Part shown: positions 1 through 9,011 of the stretch, piece after piece | How the letters are laid out: every line of letters starts with the position of its first letter | Position numbering within the stretch: the stretch's first letter is position 1 | Source: JAVVHE01 sp038238915 | GTDB lineage: Bacteria > Pseudomonadota > Alphaproteobacteria > Sphingomonadales > Sphingomonadaceae | DNA: 64,000 bases | NCBI GenBank assembly: GCA_038238915.1 | Contig: JBBSFH010000003.1 | Location: forward strand, 117,799-181,798 | Direction: 5' to 3' | Made by a program: the position numbers and the translations under genes | The notes under the pieces: model-generated | The model's database searches: none | What the model saw: the letters and a program-made list of their open reading frames with translations, nothing else | What the model was told of the DNA's origin: nothing

Positions 1-942
1 CAGCGCGTTCTTGAGCAGTTCGCGTTGTGCGATTTCTCCACGCCCCTCGATGTTCGCGGGCCGGGTTTCCAGCCGGACCACGTGGCGCTGCTGGAGCTGG
101 AGCTCGGCGGAATCCTCGATCGTGACCACGCGCTCGTGTCCGTCGATCGCCGACGACATCGCATTCAACATCGTCGTCTTGCCCGATCCGGTGCCGCCCG
201 AGATCAGCACGTTGCGCCGTGCGCGCACCACCCCTTCAAGGACCAGCGCGCAATCCGCGCTCATCGATCCCAGTTGGACGAGGCGAGCCATGTCGATCGG
301 CGTCTTGGAAAACTTGCGGATCGACAGCACCGGCCCGTCGAGCGCCAATGGCGGGATAATCGCGTTGATACGGCTGCCATCGGGCAGACGCGCATCGACC
401 ATCGGCGAGCTTTCATCGACCCGGCGGCCGACATTGGCGACGATCTTGCCGATCACGCGCAGCAGGTGGCGATCGTCGGCAAAGCGCGTGCGCGTCTCCT
501 CGATCTTGCCGAAGCGCTCGATGAACACGAGCGAGGCACCATTGACCATGATGTCCGAAATCGTCGGATCTTTGAGCAGGGGTTCGAGCGGCCCCAGACC
601 CATCATCTCATCGACGATATCGTCCACGAGCTGGCGGCGCTCGACGAGATTGAGCGCATAACTTTCCTCCTTCAGCATCTCCGAGACGAGATCGCCGATC
701 TCGCGGCTCACCTGATCGCGGGTGAGCGTATCGAGCGCGGCGAGATTGATTCGTTCGATCAGTTTCTGGTGCAGGCTGACCTTGAGTTCGGTGTGCTGAT
801 TGATCTTGGACAGCTCGGGGGCGGGCGTTGCGGCAGGAGCGGCAGGAGCGGGAGTGATTGCCGGAGAGGGCGCGCGCGCGCGATCGGGCTCGCGCCCGTC
901 GGACGGAACCTCGGTCGGCTGCGGGCGCGTGGGCCACTTCAC
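1..942 (-). CDS. cpaF: Tad pilus assembly ATPase CpaF (TadA), 3' end outside window
   Basis: This is the secretion ATPase that powers assembly of Flp/Tad pili at the inner membrane. The reading frame is open from a GTG at 942 to the window edge, so the C-terminus is missing. A Pro/Ala-rich N-terminus is followed by the CpaF N-terminal helical domain, then a Walker A motif (SGGTGSGKTT, near residue 247) and the start of the Walker B/Asp-box part (ERVVTIEDSAEL). The GTG overlaps the cpaE stop as GTGA, which indicates translational coupling. Identification is firm. Because of the frameshift in cpaE, the upstream cpaE frame also runs into this frame without a stop. Confidence 0.93.
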   Translation of the reverse strand, partial: MKWPTRPQPTEVPSDGREPDRARAPSPAITPAPAAPAATPAPELSKINQHTELKVSLHQKLIERINLAALDTLTRDQVSREIGDLVSEMLKEESYALNLVERRQLVDDIVDEMMGLGPLEPLLKDPTISDIMVNGASLVFIERFGKIEETRTRFADDRHLLRVIGKIVANVGRRVDESSPMVDARLPDGSRINAIIPPLALDGPVLSIRKFSKTPIDMARLVQLGSMSADCALVLEGVVRARRNVLISGGTGSGKTTMLNAMSSAIDGHERVVTIEDSAELQLQQRHVVRLETRPANIEGRGEIAQRELLKNAL

Positions 943-2166
943 GTCGCCACCTCCGCCGCCTTGAGCGCGGCAGCAAGGGATTTCACCATCGCGCGCAGAT
1001 CGCGCTCGGTCCGTGATCGCGGCTTTATGGCGGACAATGGTTTGCCCTGATCGATCGCCGAGCTGACGAGGCGATAATCGTTGGTGATCCCGAAATCGAT
1101 CTTGCGTCCGATCGCAGCTTCGCTCTCGCTCAGATCGGCGCGGCCGAACAGCGGATGGATGATGCGGTTGACGACAAGCTGAACCCGATCGGCAAAGCCA
1201 TTCTGCGCGATCACCTCGAGCTGCCGGCTTGGCCTGATGCAGACCGGGAACCGACAGGCCGGTCACCAGACACGTTATCGCCGACCTTTCGATCGCGTGC
1301 ATCGACCACTCGGTCCACGCAGCCGGCAGCTCCAGGAGCACGATATCATAGGCTTCCGTCGCAGCATCGAGCACGCGGTCCACCCCTTCGACACCGACCG
1401 CGTCGAGAGGGCGCAGATCGATCGGTGCGCCCACCACCTCGAGACCCGAGCCGTGGCGCACAGCGATCGAGCGCAGCAACTCGCCGTCCAGCCGGGCGCC
1501 CGCCTCGATCACATCGGTCAGTCCGAGTTGCGGGCGCAAGTCCAGGTACAGCGCGGCAGTTCCGAACTGGACGTTGAAATCGATCAGGCACACTCGGGCG
1601 TCCGCCGCCCAGAGTATGCCGAGCTGCGTCGCGATGCTGGTCACGCCGCTGCCGCCGATCGCGCCGACGAGCGCGACGACCTGACCCCGGCGTGCCGGCG
1701 CTCGCGCACGCGCGATTACGCGGCCCATTTCGGTCACCGCGCGGACCGTCTGCCTGACATCGTCGAGCACCAGCGGGAAGGCCAGCGCGTCGGCGGCGGC
1801 CGCACGCATCGCGAGGCGGGTGCGATCGACGTCGAGATCGCGGATCGCGGCGATCACGGGAACGCTGCCCGCCAGATCGCGGGCGAAGCGTTCGAACTCG
1901 ACGCGCTGCGTCGGCACGGCGGGATCGATCTCGAAAATAATCACGTCCGCGTCGCGCAGTTCGGCGGCCGCTGCGGCGACGTTGACGAGCAGCGCGCTGT
2001 CCACGCGCACGTCCATGTCATCGGCATCGCTGAGCGCCGCGGCTGCGGCCAGCGAGGTGCCGGGCTGAAGCAGCAGGCGGACACGCGTGGCGCGATCGTT
2101 CGACCGCGTCGGCTCCCCGATCTCGCGTCGGATGGGAACAATCTGCGCCGTGGCGGCGGGGTTCAT
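939..2166 (-). pseudogene. cpaE: Tad pilus localisation ATPase CpaE (TadZ), apparent frameshift near 1229
   Basis: CpaE/TadZ is a MinD/ParA-like protein that places the Tad machine at the pole. From the ATG at 2166 the product has a degenerate receiver-like N-terminus, then a deviant Walker A (GAIGGSGVTS, near residue 170) and the LCLIDFN-type strand of a P-loop ATPase. Near 1229 the frame breaks: the expected continuation (RQLEVIAQNGFADRV) is in another frame and runs to a TGA at 939-941. One extra C in the run around 1228-1230 explains it. It is either a sequencing error or a true inactivating mutation. The family call is good; the state of the gene is uncertain. Confidence 0.8.
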
Positions 2167-2177
2167 TTCATCCCCGC

Positions 2178-2495
2178 TCAATTCGGGGTCTGGATGATCG
2201 GAATCGAGACAGTGGCCTGTTCTCCAGCGCCGCCCTGTCCGCCGATATCGGTCTTGCCGTTTGTCTTGAGCAGGGGCTTGAGCTTGCCCGCCCGGTAGCG
2301 GATCAGCGCGTCGGTACTGCGCTGCCCGTCGCCGCCCTCGATCAATGCGCCCTCGAACCGCGGATGCGGATCGGCGATCTGCGTTGCAATGTTACTGCGT
2401 ACCGACGCGCCGAGTTCGGGATCGGGTTCGGCGCGCGCGGCGGTGGCACCAAGCGCGATCAGGCCGAGATATGCCAGCATCCGTCTCATAATCAC
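2178..2495 (-). CDS. Short secreted CpaD-like pilus protein
   Basis: A 105-residue protein with an N-terminal signal peptide (hydrophobic stretch ending in ARA, about residue 22). Its middle (SNIATQIADPHPRF, then YRAGK) resembles the conserved C-terminal segment of CpaD-family Tad proteins, which normally exceed 200 residues, so this would be a very short version. It sits between cpaC and cpaE, where cpaD is expected, and overlaps the cpaC stop by four bases. CpaD usually helps the outer-membrane secretin. The CpaD relation is inferred from position and the short motif only. Confidence 0.6.
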   Translation of the reverse strand: MIMRRMLAYLGLIALGATAARAEPDPELGASVRSNIATQIADPHPRFEGALIEGGDGQRSTDALIRYRAGKLKPLLKTNGKTDIGGQGGAGEQATVSIPIIQTPN

Positions 2496-3897
2496 CTCAA
2501 TACATGCCCGTGATCGCCTTCGATGCCGCCCGGCTGGACGCTGGGTGTCTTGACGACCCCGCGCTTCTCGGACTTGCCGAACAGCAGGATGTCGGCATCG
2601 CCGGGCTGCTGGACGCGGTCGGTAGGCAGCGCGATCGCGTCCGCCGAGACGGGGCGCACGATATGCGGCGTAACTATGATGACCAGTTCGGTCTCGTTGC
2701 GATTGTAGAGCGTCGAGCGGAACAGCGCGCCCAGGATCGGGATGCGGCCGAGCAGCGGGATCGCCTTCACCGTGTCCTGGAAATCGGACTGGATCAGTCC
2801 CGCCATGGCAAAGGACTGACCGTCGCGCAGTTCGAGCGCGGTCTTGGCGCGGCGCACCTTGAGGCCGGGGATCTGCAAGCCCGAAATCGTGACGCCGGCT
2901 GCGGGGTCCAGCGAACTGACCTCGGGCGCGACCGAAAGATTGATCAGCCCGTCCTCGATCACGGTCGGCACGAAGGCGAGCGCGACTCCGAACTGCTTGA
3001 ACTCGATCTGCAGGCGGCCGTTCGAGTCGACGCCCGTCGGCACCGGGAACTCGCCGCCAGCAAGGAAACTCGCGGTCTCTCCCGAGAGCGCAACCAGATT
3101 GGGCTGGGCGAGCGTATGGACGAGGCCCTGCTGCTCCAGCGCGTCGATCTGGAGCGAGACGCCCGCGCCGAGGAAGTTGGCGAGGAATTGAAGGGATTGG
3201 CCTTGGGATCGATCTGCGGGACCGAGTAGCCGCCCGCCAGCGGGCCGTTCGCGGTCAGGCCGTTCTGGGTGATTGCCCCATTGCCTACAGTGGTGTTGGT
3301 GGTGCGGATCGCGCCGTTGAATACCGTCAGGCTGTTGATCCCCAGCGCCTTGACCGTCCCGCGCGACATCTCGGCGAAGCGCACCTCCAGCAGAACCTGC
3401 TGCGGCTGGCCGACGTTCATCAGGTTGATGACCTTCTTGGGCGCGAAGGTCTCCGCCACGATCGCTGCACGTTCGGCCGCCGCCGCGCTCGACACCTTGC
3501 CCTCGAGCACGATCGAATCGTTGGAAACGCTCACCCCCACGTGTTCGCTGGGCATCAGTTCGGACAATCGGCGCTTCAGGCCCTGCGTGTCCGGACCTAC
3601 CACCACGTCCACGACCGCGATGACGCCGCCCTTGCGATCGAGCAGTGTCAGGTTGGTGACACCGATCTTCTTGCCCATGACGTAGACCGCGCGGATCGAC
3701 GTGGGCAGTACGTCTGCGATCTCGCTATTGCCGATCAGCGCGCGCGCAATCGGCTGTTCCACGCGCAGCGTCTGCGACTTGTTGAGCGCGACGTTCATCT
3801 CGGCGTTGCCATGCACGAGCATGGGCGCGGTCTGTGCGTAGCCGGGCAGGGGGCTGCCCACGAGGAGCGCGATGATGGGGACGATGTGTTTCATCAA
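2492..3897 (-). pseudogene. cpaC: Tad pilus secretin CpaC (RcpA), apparent frameshift near 3187
   Basis: CpaC forms the outer-membrane channel for Flp pili. The ATG at 3897 starts a signal peptide, followed by the pilus-specific BON-like N-terminal domain (EVGNSEIADVLP-type region) and the first part of the secretin. Near 3184-3190 the frame shifts: the expected FLANFLGAGVSLQIDALEQ continuation lies in another frame. That frame carries the typical secretin end (VPTVIEDGLINLSVAPEVS and AGLIQSDFQDTVKAIPLLG) to the stop at 2492. A single missing base explains it. The two halves together have normal secretin length. As in cpaE, this may be a sequence error or a real lesion. Confidence 0.85.
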
Positions 3898-4955
3898 CTT
3901 GGCACCGCGTAACTCTCCGAGACCGAACCCTTTTGGGTGCCGCGCACGATCTCGATGTGCGCCGCCGCCTCGTGGCGTGGCGCACGCGCGACGCGCATTG
4001 CGCTGCGGTGGACAATCGGCGCGGGCGCGCGGCGCGGGCCGTCGTGTAGATCGGCAAGATAGGTGGTGGGCACGGCGGCGCGGCTTTCATCGGTGAGCGC
4101 GCGCAGCGCCAGCGTCAGCGTACCGCTGGGCAGATTGGAGCCGAGCACAAGCTTGGCCGCCTGTTCCGCAGTGACCTCGAGCGTCGCGGTACGGACCGGG
4201 GTCGGTTTCTCGTTCAAGGTGTTGGCGTTCTGCCCGATCGCCAGCACGCGCACGTTCTGCACCAGGAGATCGCTGATCGGCGTGGGCCTGGCGGCGTCCG
4301 TGCTGACGGTGCGCAGTGCCGTGCCGCCCGACTGTACGCCGGGCGGAACATAGGCGAGTGGGCGACGGCCGTTCGTGCTCGCGCCAGGCTGCGGTGCCGC
4401 GACGGCCGCTACGACCGAACTGGCCGCCGCCGCTGCCGCCGCGCTGTCCATCGCGCGCTGCGAGACGATGGTTTCGGTACGCGCCGCCTTCTCGGGCGGA
4501 GTGTAGGAGACGAAGATATCGACGCGGTCCCCGGGGGCGACGAGGCCCGCGACGCCGGTGGGTTCGGATACGTTGACCGAGATGGCGCGCATGGATGGAC
4601 CGATGACGCCCAGCATCGAGAGGCGGTTGCCCTTGGCGGAGATCGCAGCATCGGTGATGACCTCGTTCACGCCGATCGGTCGCAGCGCAACCCGAGCGCC
4701 GTTGGCGACTGCAAGCGGGATGCTGGCGAACGCATCTGCGGGGCGCGACGCGGCGGGAAGCTCGATCAGCTTGAGCGCATCGGCCGAAATCTTGTCGCCG
4801 AACTGGAGGGCGCGGGCGGCGGCGACGACGGGGAGTGTCGCGGAAGCAACGACCGGCGAAGTTCCCCGTGGGCGCAGGATGGTGCGCGCAAGGACCACCC
4901 CGATCAGGCCGAGGATGAGCGCCGCGGCGAGCATGACGAGAGACGATCTACGCAT
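3894..4955 (-). CDS. cpaB: Tad pilus periplasmic protein CpaB (RcpC)
   Basis: A 353-residue protein with one N-terminal membrane segment (about residues 5-23) and an SAF domain at about 45-110 (ARALQFGDKISADALKL). The RcpC/CpaB C-terminal region follows (VAPGDRVDIFVSYTPPEK). CpaB is thought to stabilise the secretin or bind peptidoglycan during Flp pilus assembly. Its stop overlaps the cpaC start (ATGA-type), so the genes are coupled. A long Ala/Pro-rich tail follows the conserved region. The frame is intact, unlike its neighbours cpaC and cpaE. Confidence 0.9.
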   Translation of the reverse strand: MRRSSLVMLAAALILGLIGVVLARTILRPRGTSPVVASATLPVVAAARALQFGDKISADALKLIELPAASRPADAFASIPLAVANGARVALRPIGVNEVITDAAISAKGNRLSMLGVIGPSMRAISVNVSEPTGVAGLVAPGDRVDIFVSYTPPEKAARTETIVSQRAMDSAAAAAAASSVVAAVAAPQPGASTNGRRPLAYVPPGVQSGGTALRTVSTDAARPTPISDLLVQNVRVLAIGQNANTLNEKPTPVRTATLEVTAEQAAKLVLGSNLPSGTLTLALRALTDESRAAVPTTYLADLHDGPRRAPAPIVHRSAMRVARAPRHEAAAHIEIVRGTQKGSVSESYAVPS

Positions 4956-5028
4956 ACGCTATCGACTCTCCCGAGAGATAACTACATCAAAACCAGACAA
5001 CGACGCGGTCTGGGATACTCTTAATAAA

Positions 5029-5187
5029 TTACTTTGCCGTTATCAGCGCAGACGCGCTTTCCAGTACGCCGCTGATCGCCGATCCGAGGACGGAGAGACC
5101 CGCGAGCACCAGGAATGCGATGACCGCCGCGATCAGGGCATACTCCACCGCCGCGGCACCACGTCTATCAAGAAGCCATGCTTTCAC
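5029..5187 (-). CDS. Flp-type pilin, second copy
   Basis: A 52-residue Flp-family prepilin starting at GTG 5187. It has a short basic leader (VKAWLLDRRG), the G-[A/x]4-E-Y processing site (GAAAVEYALIAAV) and a hydrophobic helix. The mature N-terminus would begin just after the Gly, as the prepilin peptidase requires. It lies 55 bases downstream of the first flp gene, behind a strong hairpin, so it is probably expressed at a lower level as a minor pilin. No prepilin peptidase gene is visible in the window. Confidence 0.82.
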   Translation of the reverse strand: MKAWLLDRRGAAAVEYALIAAVIAFLVLAGLSVLGSAISGVLESASALITAK

Positions 5188-5210
5188 GATTTGACCCCGA
5201 AAATCCGGTG

Positions 5211-5236
5211 CAGGGCTCGCGCGAACGCGAGCCCTG
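5211..5236 (-). terminator. Perfect 11-bp hairpin between the two flp genes
   Basis: CAGGGCTCGCG and CGCGAGCCCTG form a perfect 11-bp stem with a four-base CGAA loop, just after the first flp stop codon. There is only a weak T run on the minus strand, so it may act as an attenuator or as an RNA-stabilising 3' end rather than a full terminator. Such a hairpin would allow the major pilin to be made in excess over the assembly genes downstream. Confidence 0.65.
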
Positions 5237-5242
5237 TCTCGG

Positions 5243-5422
5243 TTACTTGGCGTGGGTGCTGTCGAGCTTCGCGGCGGTGTCGGTCAGCGTGCTGCTGATG
5301 CTGGTGCCGAACGTGTTGAGTGCGACGACGATCAGGCCGCCGATCACTGCGATGATCAGCGCATACTCGGCGGCGGCGGCGCCGCTGTTGCTCTTCTTGA
5401 GGTTCGAAAGAAGCTTGGTCAT
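5243..5422 (-). CDS. flp: Flp/Fap major pilin
   Basis: A 59-residue prepilin: basic leader (MTKLLSNLKKSNSG), processing site G followed by AAAAEYALI with the conserved Glu-Tyr pair, then a hydrophobic helix and a short polar tail. It is the first gene of the minus-strand tad block, preceded by an A-rich ribosome-binding region (AAAAAGGG). It is the likely major subunit of the Tad pilus. Confidence 0.93.
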   Translation of the reverse strand: MTKLLSNLKKSNSGAAAAEYALIIAVIGGLIVVALNTFGTSISSTLTDTAAKLDSTHAK

Positions 5423-5896
5423 GATTTACCCTTTTTACTAGCCACTGTTGAACTCGACTCGCCTGTGACCTCTCGGCTACAGAAAAGACGAGCAGAGCGC
5501 GACCGGAGTCCTGCCTGTCCACACCCCTACACTGAGTCCTGAACCGTTTCGGTTCGGACTCGTCATCCGGCTACACAGCTATTTCTGGGGCGTAAAGAGA
5601 CAATTGCGATTGTTTGTTGGAAACAACGACATGACGGGGAATCTTAGTAATTTTTACACGTGCATCACCCTTTAAGAAAACCTATATAAATCAGAGCTTT
5701 ACGGGGTCGCCTAGCAACATTCGGCTCCGGGTCGCTGTGCGACCGTATGTTGCAGCTCGGCCACAGGGCAATATCATCGTTCTAACTGCCACGATTCGTT
5801 TCTTCGCCATCCTGCACGAATAATGTTGACGATCCGCATTAATTGGTTAATCGAGTAGCCGCTGGCTTGACCGGCAAGTCGAACAGGCGGTGTTGG
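5423..5896. promoter_or_regulatory. Divergent intergenic region between flp and tadE
   Basis: About 470 bases without a credible gene. It is more AT-rich than its surroundings (for example 5650-5700) and must hold the promoters for flp (minus) and tadE (plus). An imperfect palindrome at 5535-5560 (arms AGTCCTGAACCG and CGGTTCGGACT around TTT) lies in the flp leader and could be an operator or an RNA hairpin. I cannot assign exact -35/-10 boxes. Confidence 0.45.
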
Positions 5897-6316
5897 ATGC
5901 GTGTCTTACGGGACCGGAAAGGGGCGGCGGCGGCTGAGTTCGCGCTCGTTTCGCTGCTGCTGATGACCATGATCTTCGGCACTTTCCAGTATGGTAGCCT
6001 GCTGTTCACCTACGTCGCGATGGAAGATGCGGCGCGTAACGCGGCACGCGCGCTCGCGGTCTGTGCCATATCCACCGAAAGCGATGCGATCGCGCAGGCC
6101 CGGCCGACGCTTCCTTCGTGGATCGCGGCGGGGAATTTCACCTTCTCGCTTCCAGCCACCGCCGATGCCAATGACGTCGCGTTCCAGATCAGCGTGCCCA
6201 GCAGCAAGGCCACGATCCTGTCTCTGGTGCCCATGCCCGAAATGCTGACGACCAGCGTGACGATGCGCTACGAACCGCTCTCCTACGCGCCCGGCTCATG
6301 CCTCTCCGGCGCCTGA
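5897..6316 (+). CDS. TadE-like pseudopilin
   Basis: A 139-residue TadE-family protein. The ATG at 5897 is preferred because the basic leader and processing motif then sit in place (RDRKGAAAAEFALVSLLLM); an upstream TTG at 5843 would add a non-conserved extension. The conserved Glu-Phe after the cleavage site and the single hydrophobic helix are typical of TadE/TadF pseudopilins, which are cleaved by the prepilin peptidase and sit at the pilus base. It overlaps the next gene by 19 bases. Confidence 0.85.
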   Translation: MRVLRDRKGAAAAEFALVSLLLMTMIFGTFQYGSLLFTYVAMEDAARNAARALAVCAISTESDAIAQARPTLPSWIAAGNFTFSLPATADANDVAFQISVPSSKATILSLVPMPEMLTTSVTMRYEPLSYAPGSCLSGA

Positions 6317-7359
6317 TCCGTGACAGGCGCGGTGCGGTCGCGACGATCGTCGCGCTCGCCTCGCCCGCGCTGCTGGCTTCGATCGGCTTCGGCGTCGATT
6401 GGGGGCTGGTCCAGGCAAACCGCAGCGCGCTCCAGACCGCCGCCGACGCGACGGCAGCGGCGGGGCGCGAGGTGCTCGATCCCTTCAGTCAGATCGACAC
6501 GCAGCCCAGAGTCCTTGATACCACCCAACGCTACGCCAAGACGCTGAACATCGTCAGCGAAGGCGCGACCGCCAAGGTGGATATGGGCTGGTACGATCCC
6601 AGCACGCACAAGTTCGGCCCGCCCCAGACGAGCCAGAATGATGGCACGCTGTTCGCCAACGCGCTCCAGGTGACGATGAGCATCGATCACAAGCTGGTGT
6701 TCGGGCCGTTCCTGGGACTTGACACAATCACGCTGGCACGCCGGTCGATCGCTTATAAATGTTCCAACTCGGACTATCCCATCGCGCGGGTCGCGGACGA
6801 CCTCGTGCCGCCGCCGCCGGACAAGCCCGCGATCTACCTCTCTTACGGCACGCCCAAGGATCCGACGGTGCGCGGTTGGGTGTACAAGAACCCGAGCACG
6901 GGGCGGTGGAATCCCGCGTATAAATTCTGGTCTCCCACCGACAAGGAAGATGTTTCGTTCGTCGTGACGCTGAGCGACGGGACGCTGCTCCAGGTCGACA
7001 CATATTGTCGGGGCACTTACCTCGTGGTTCCCGATGCGTTCGATGTGCACGGCTATGTCAACTCCAGGAGGGTGATCTCGGCGGACGTCAATCGCGGGTC
7101 CACGAACAACAGTTTCGATATCTTCCCCGACCAGAGTAAATACCCGCTGGATAATCGCCATATCAGCGTGGATTATGCCGTGCCCGTGGGCGATCTGCTC
7201 GATCTCTACGGCGTCTACAAGCTGAAGCCTGCGGACTTGCGGACGATCACCTATCCTTGCGGCAATCCCTCCTCATGCCCGCAGCAGTGGATCGCCAACG
7301 CCAGCCCCAGCCCCGAACGTCGCACGACACTCGTGGAAGACGTGCGCAACCTTTTCTAG
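6298..7359 (+). CDS. TadG-like pilus assembly protein
   Basis: A 353-residue protein whose N-terminus has the TadE/TadG-type pattern: a basic leader (RRLIRDRRGAVATIVALA) and a hydrophobic helix, then the TadG 'VDWGLVQANRSALQTAADATA' type region. The rest is a periplasmic domain with no motif I recognise. TadG proteins often carry a von Willebrand A domain; I do not see its metal site here, so this is a short or divergent member. It overlaps tadE and is probably translated with it. Confidence 0.75.
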   Translation: MPLRRLIRDRRGAVATIVALASPALLASIGFGVDWGLVQANRSALQTAADATAAAGREVLDPFSQIDTQPRVLDTTQRYAKTLNIVSEGATAKVDMGWYDPSTHKFGPPQTSQNDGTLFANALQVTMSIDHKLVFGPFLGLDTITLARRSIAYKCSNSDYPIARVADDLVPPPPDKPAIYLSYGTPKDPTVRGWVYKNPSTGRWNPAYKFWSPTDKEDVSFVVTLSDGTLLQVDTYCRGTYLVVPDAFDVHGYVNSRRVISADVNRGSTNNSFDIFPDQSKYPLDNRHISVDYAVPVGDLLDLYGVYKLKPADLRTITYPCGNPSSCPQQWIANASPSPERRTTLVEDVRNLF

Positions 7360-7881
7360 GCACCGCCGGGGGCCGGACAAAAATCGCACGCGACCCACCT
7401 CGAGGATCGCCCCCAATACCTTGATCCAATGAGTTTGCGACCGCCGACGCATGTTCGGCGCAATAGCCTTGCAAACCTGATCGAGCGGCGAACGGCGCTG
7501 GCGGGATTGTGGGCGGCCCTGAGGAAACTTCCTGTTCTTGGCGTCCGTCTCTTGGAGATCACGACGTGAACGCCAGCATCAGAAGTTCAAGTCACAAGGC
7601 TCGACCCAAAGAGTTCTCTGCACCCACGCCGGCGTCTACAACAAATTCAACGTGCAGCAGTTCCTGAGCGCCCGACCCACCCTCCGCGCTTTTTCTGGGC
7701 AGTGGCGCATACGACTTGGAGCGGCCGGTACCGCGAAGCTCATGCGAGCAGCGCCTAGACCGCAATCAGCGCACCCGAGTGCATCGCTATGAAGTCGTTT
7801 TGCTTCTTCCAACCTGTGGCTCGTGGGACACAGTGTGCAAACCGGTAACCGTTGCTCCGATTTCCGTGTGGTAGCTGAAGA
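7360..7881. other. Intergenic stretch, no recognisable gene
   Basis: About 520 bases after the tadG-like gene. The short open frames here have no recognisable domain, no ribosome-binding site and poor codon use, so none is called. The right end holds the LacI-type operators listed separately. Confidence 0.5.
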
Positions 7882-7895
7882 TGGAACCGGTTACA
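7838..7895. promoter_or_regulatory. Two LacI-family operator candidates
   Basis: Two sites centred on ACCGGT lie 45 bases apart: 7838-7849 (AAACCGGTAACC core) and 7882-7895 (TGGAACCGGTTACA, 12 of 14 positions palindromic). Even palindromes with a central CG are typical LacI-family operators. They sit just upstream of the lacI-type gene that starts at 7974, so it probably represses its own operon and the downstream TonB receptor. Confidence 0.6.
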
Positions 7896-7973
7896 CCGTT
7901 CATGTTCGGCGCAGACGTAAAAAATGTCGCATCGGACTGGGGCCCGATTGGCCCGTCTTTGGGGAGCTGCGCT

Positions 7974-9011
7974 TTGGCCAATGCCACGATCAGGGACGTC
8001 GCTCGCGCCGCCTCGGTTTCGGTCGCGTCGGTCTCGCGCGCGCTCAGCGGTCATGCGGCCGTGCGTCTCGCCACACGCGCGCGCATCGAGGAAGCCGCGC
8101 GTGGCCTGGATTACGTCCCACACGCGGGCGCGCGCAGCCTCAGCCTGGCGAAGGCGCACGCGATCGGCGTGGTGCTGCCTGATCTGCACGGAGAGTTCTT
8201 CTCCGAAATCGTGCGCGGAATGGACCGCGAGGCGCACGCCCGCGGCTTCCATCTGCTGCTCTCCAACATGCACGCCGATCCCGCGCATGCCGCCGTCGCG
8301 ATCGGCACGATGCGCGGGCGGGTCGATGGGCTGGCGATCATGGCACCGGATATCTCGCCCGAACTGCTCGCCGCCAGCCTGCCGCGCGCATTGCCCGTGG
8401 TGCTGATCAACACCCCCGCCATCGGCGCACACCCCATTTTGTGCGTGGAAAACCGCGCGGCGGTCACCGCGATGACGCGCCACCTGATCGACACCGGCCG
8501 CCGCGCCATCGTCCACATCGCGGGCCCGCGCGGTAATATCGATGCCGACGCGCGGCGTGAGGGCTTCCTCGCCGCGATGGCCGCTGCAGGCCTGCCCGCG
8601 CGCGTCATCGACGGCGATTTCCACGAGGAGGGCGGGGCCGAGGCCGCGCGACGGCTGTTGGCCGATGGCGAGGCCGTCGATGCGGTATTTGCCGCCAACG
8701 ACATGATGGCGATCGGCTGCCTGTTCGCATTCCGATCAGCAGGCGTCGATGTACCGGACCGCATTGCGGTCGCGGGCTTCGACGATATTCCCGCCGCGCG
8801 CTACGTATCGCCCTCGCTTACAACGATGCGCGTCGATATCGCCGAACTCGGCGCGCGCGCGGTGGCGCGCCTCGTCGGAGCGATCACCGGCGACGCGCCT
8901 GTGCACTTCGAAGCGCCGCACCCCGAGCTGATCGTGCGCGAAAGCACCGGGGGACGGCGAAAAATCATATCAGCGAACCAGAACGAAAGGGTATGCTATG
9001 ACCAACCGTAA
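7974..9011 (+). CDS. LacI-family transcriptional regulator
   Basis: A 345-residue LacI/GalR regulator. The N-terminal helix-turn-helix begins at once (TIRDVARAASVSVASVSRAL), followed by the hinge and a periplasmic-binding-like sugar domain (AIGVVLPDLHGEFFSEIVRG; VAGFDDIPAARYVSPSLTT). The TTG at 7974 is chosen because it puts the HTH at the very N-terminus, has GGGGAG seven bases upstream, and leaves the palindromic operator at 7882-7895 outside the gene. The start of the longer frame at 7881 would lie on that operator. It overlaps the TonB receptor gene by 14 bases, and the likely effector is a sugar derived from the neighbouring glucanase. Confidence 0.88.
   Translation: MANATIRDVARAASVSVASVSRALSGHAAVRLATRARIEEAARGLDYVPHAGARSLSLAKAHAIGVVLPDLHGEFFSEIVRGMDREAHARGFHLLLSNMHADPAHAAVAIGTMRGRVDGLAIMAPDISPELLAASLPRALPVVLINTPAIGAHPILCVENRAAVTAMTRHLIDTGRRAIVHIAGPRGNIDADARREGFLAAMAAAGLPARVIDGDFHEEGGAEAARRLLADGEAVDAVFAANDMMAIGCLFAFRSAGVDVPDRIAVAGFDDIPAARYVSPSLTTMRVDIAELGARAVARLVGAITGDAPVHFEAPHPELIVRESTGGRRKIISANQNERVCYDQP

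Noticed and set aside
1237..2298. Long plus-strand frame opposite cpaE
   Set aside because: It lies wholly antisense to a clear CpaE sequence, has no family similarity and shows the Arg/Ala/His-rich make-up of a high-GC shadow frame.
7538..7792. 84-residue plus-strand frame in the intergenic region
   Set aside because: No domain, no ribosome-binding site and unusual codon use; not supported as a gene.
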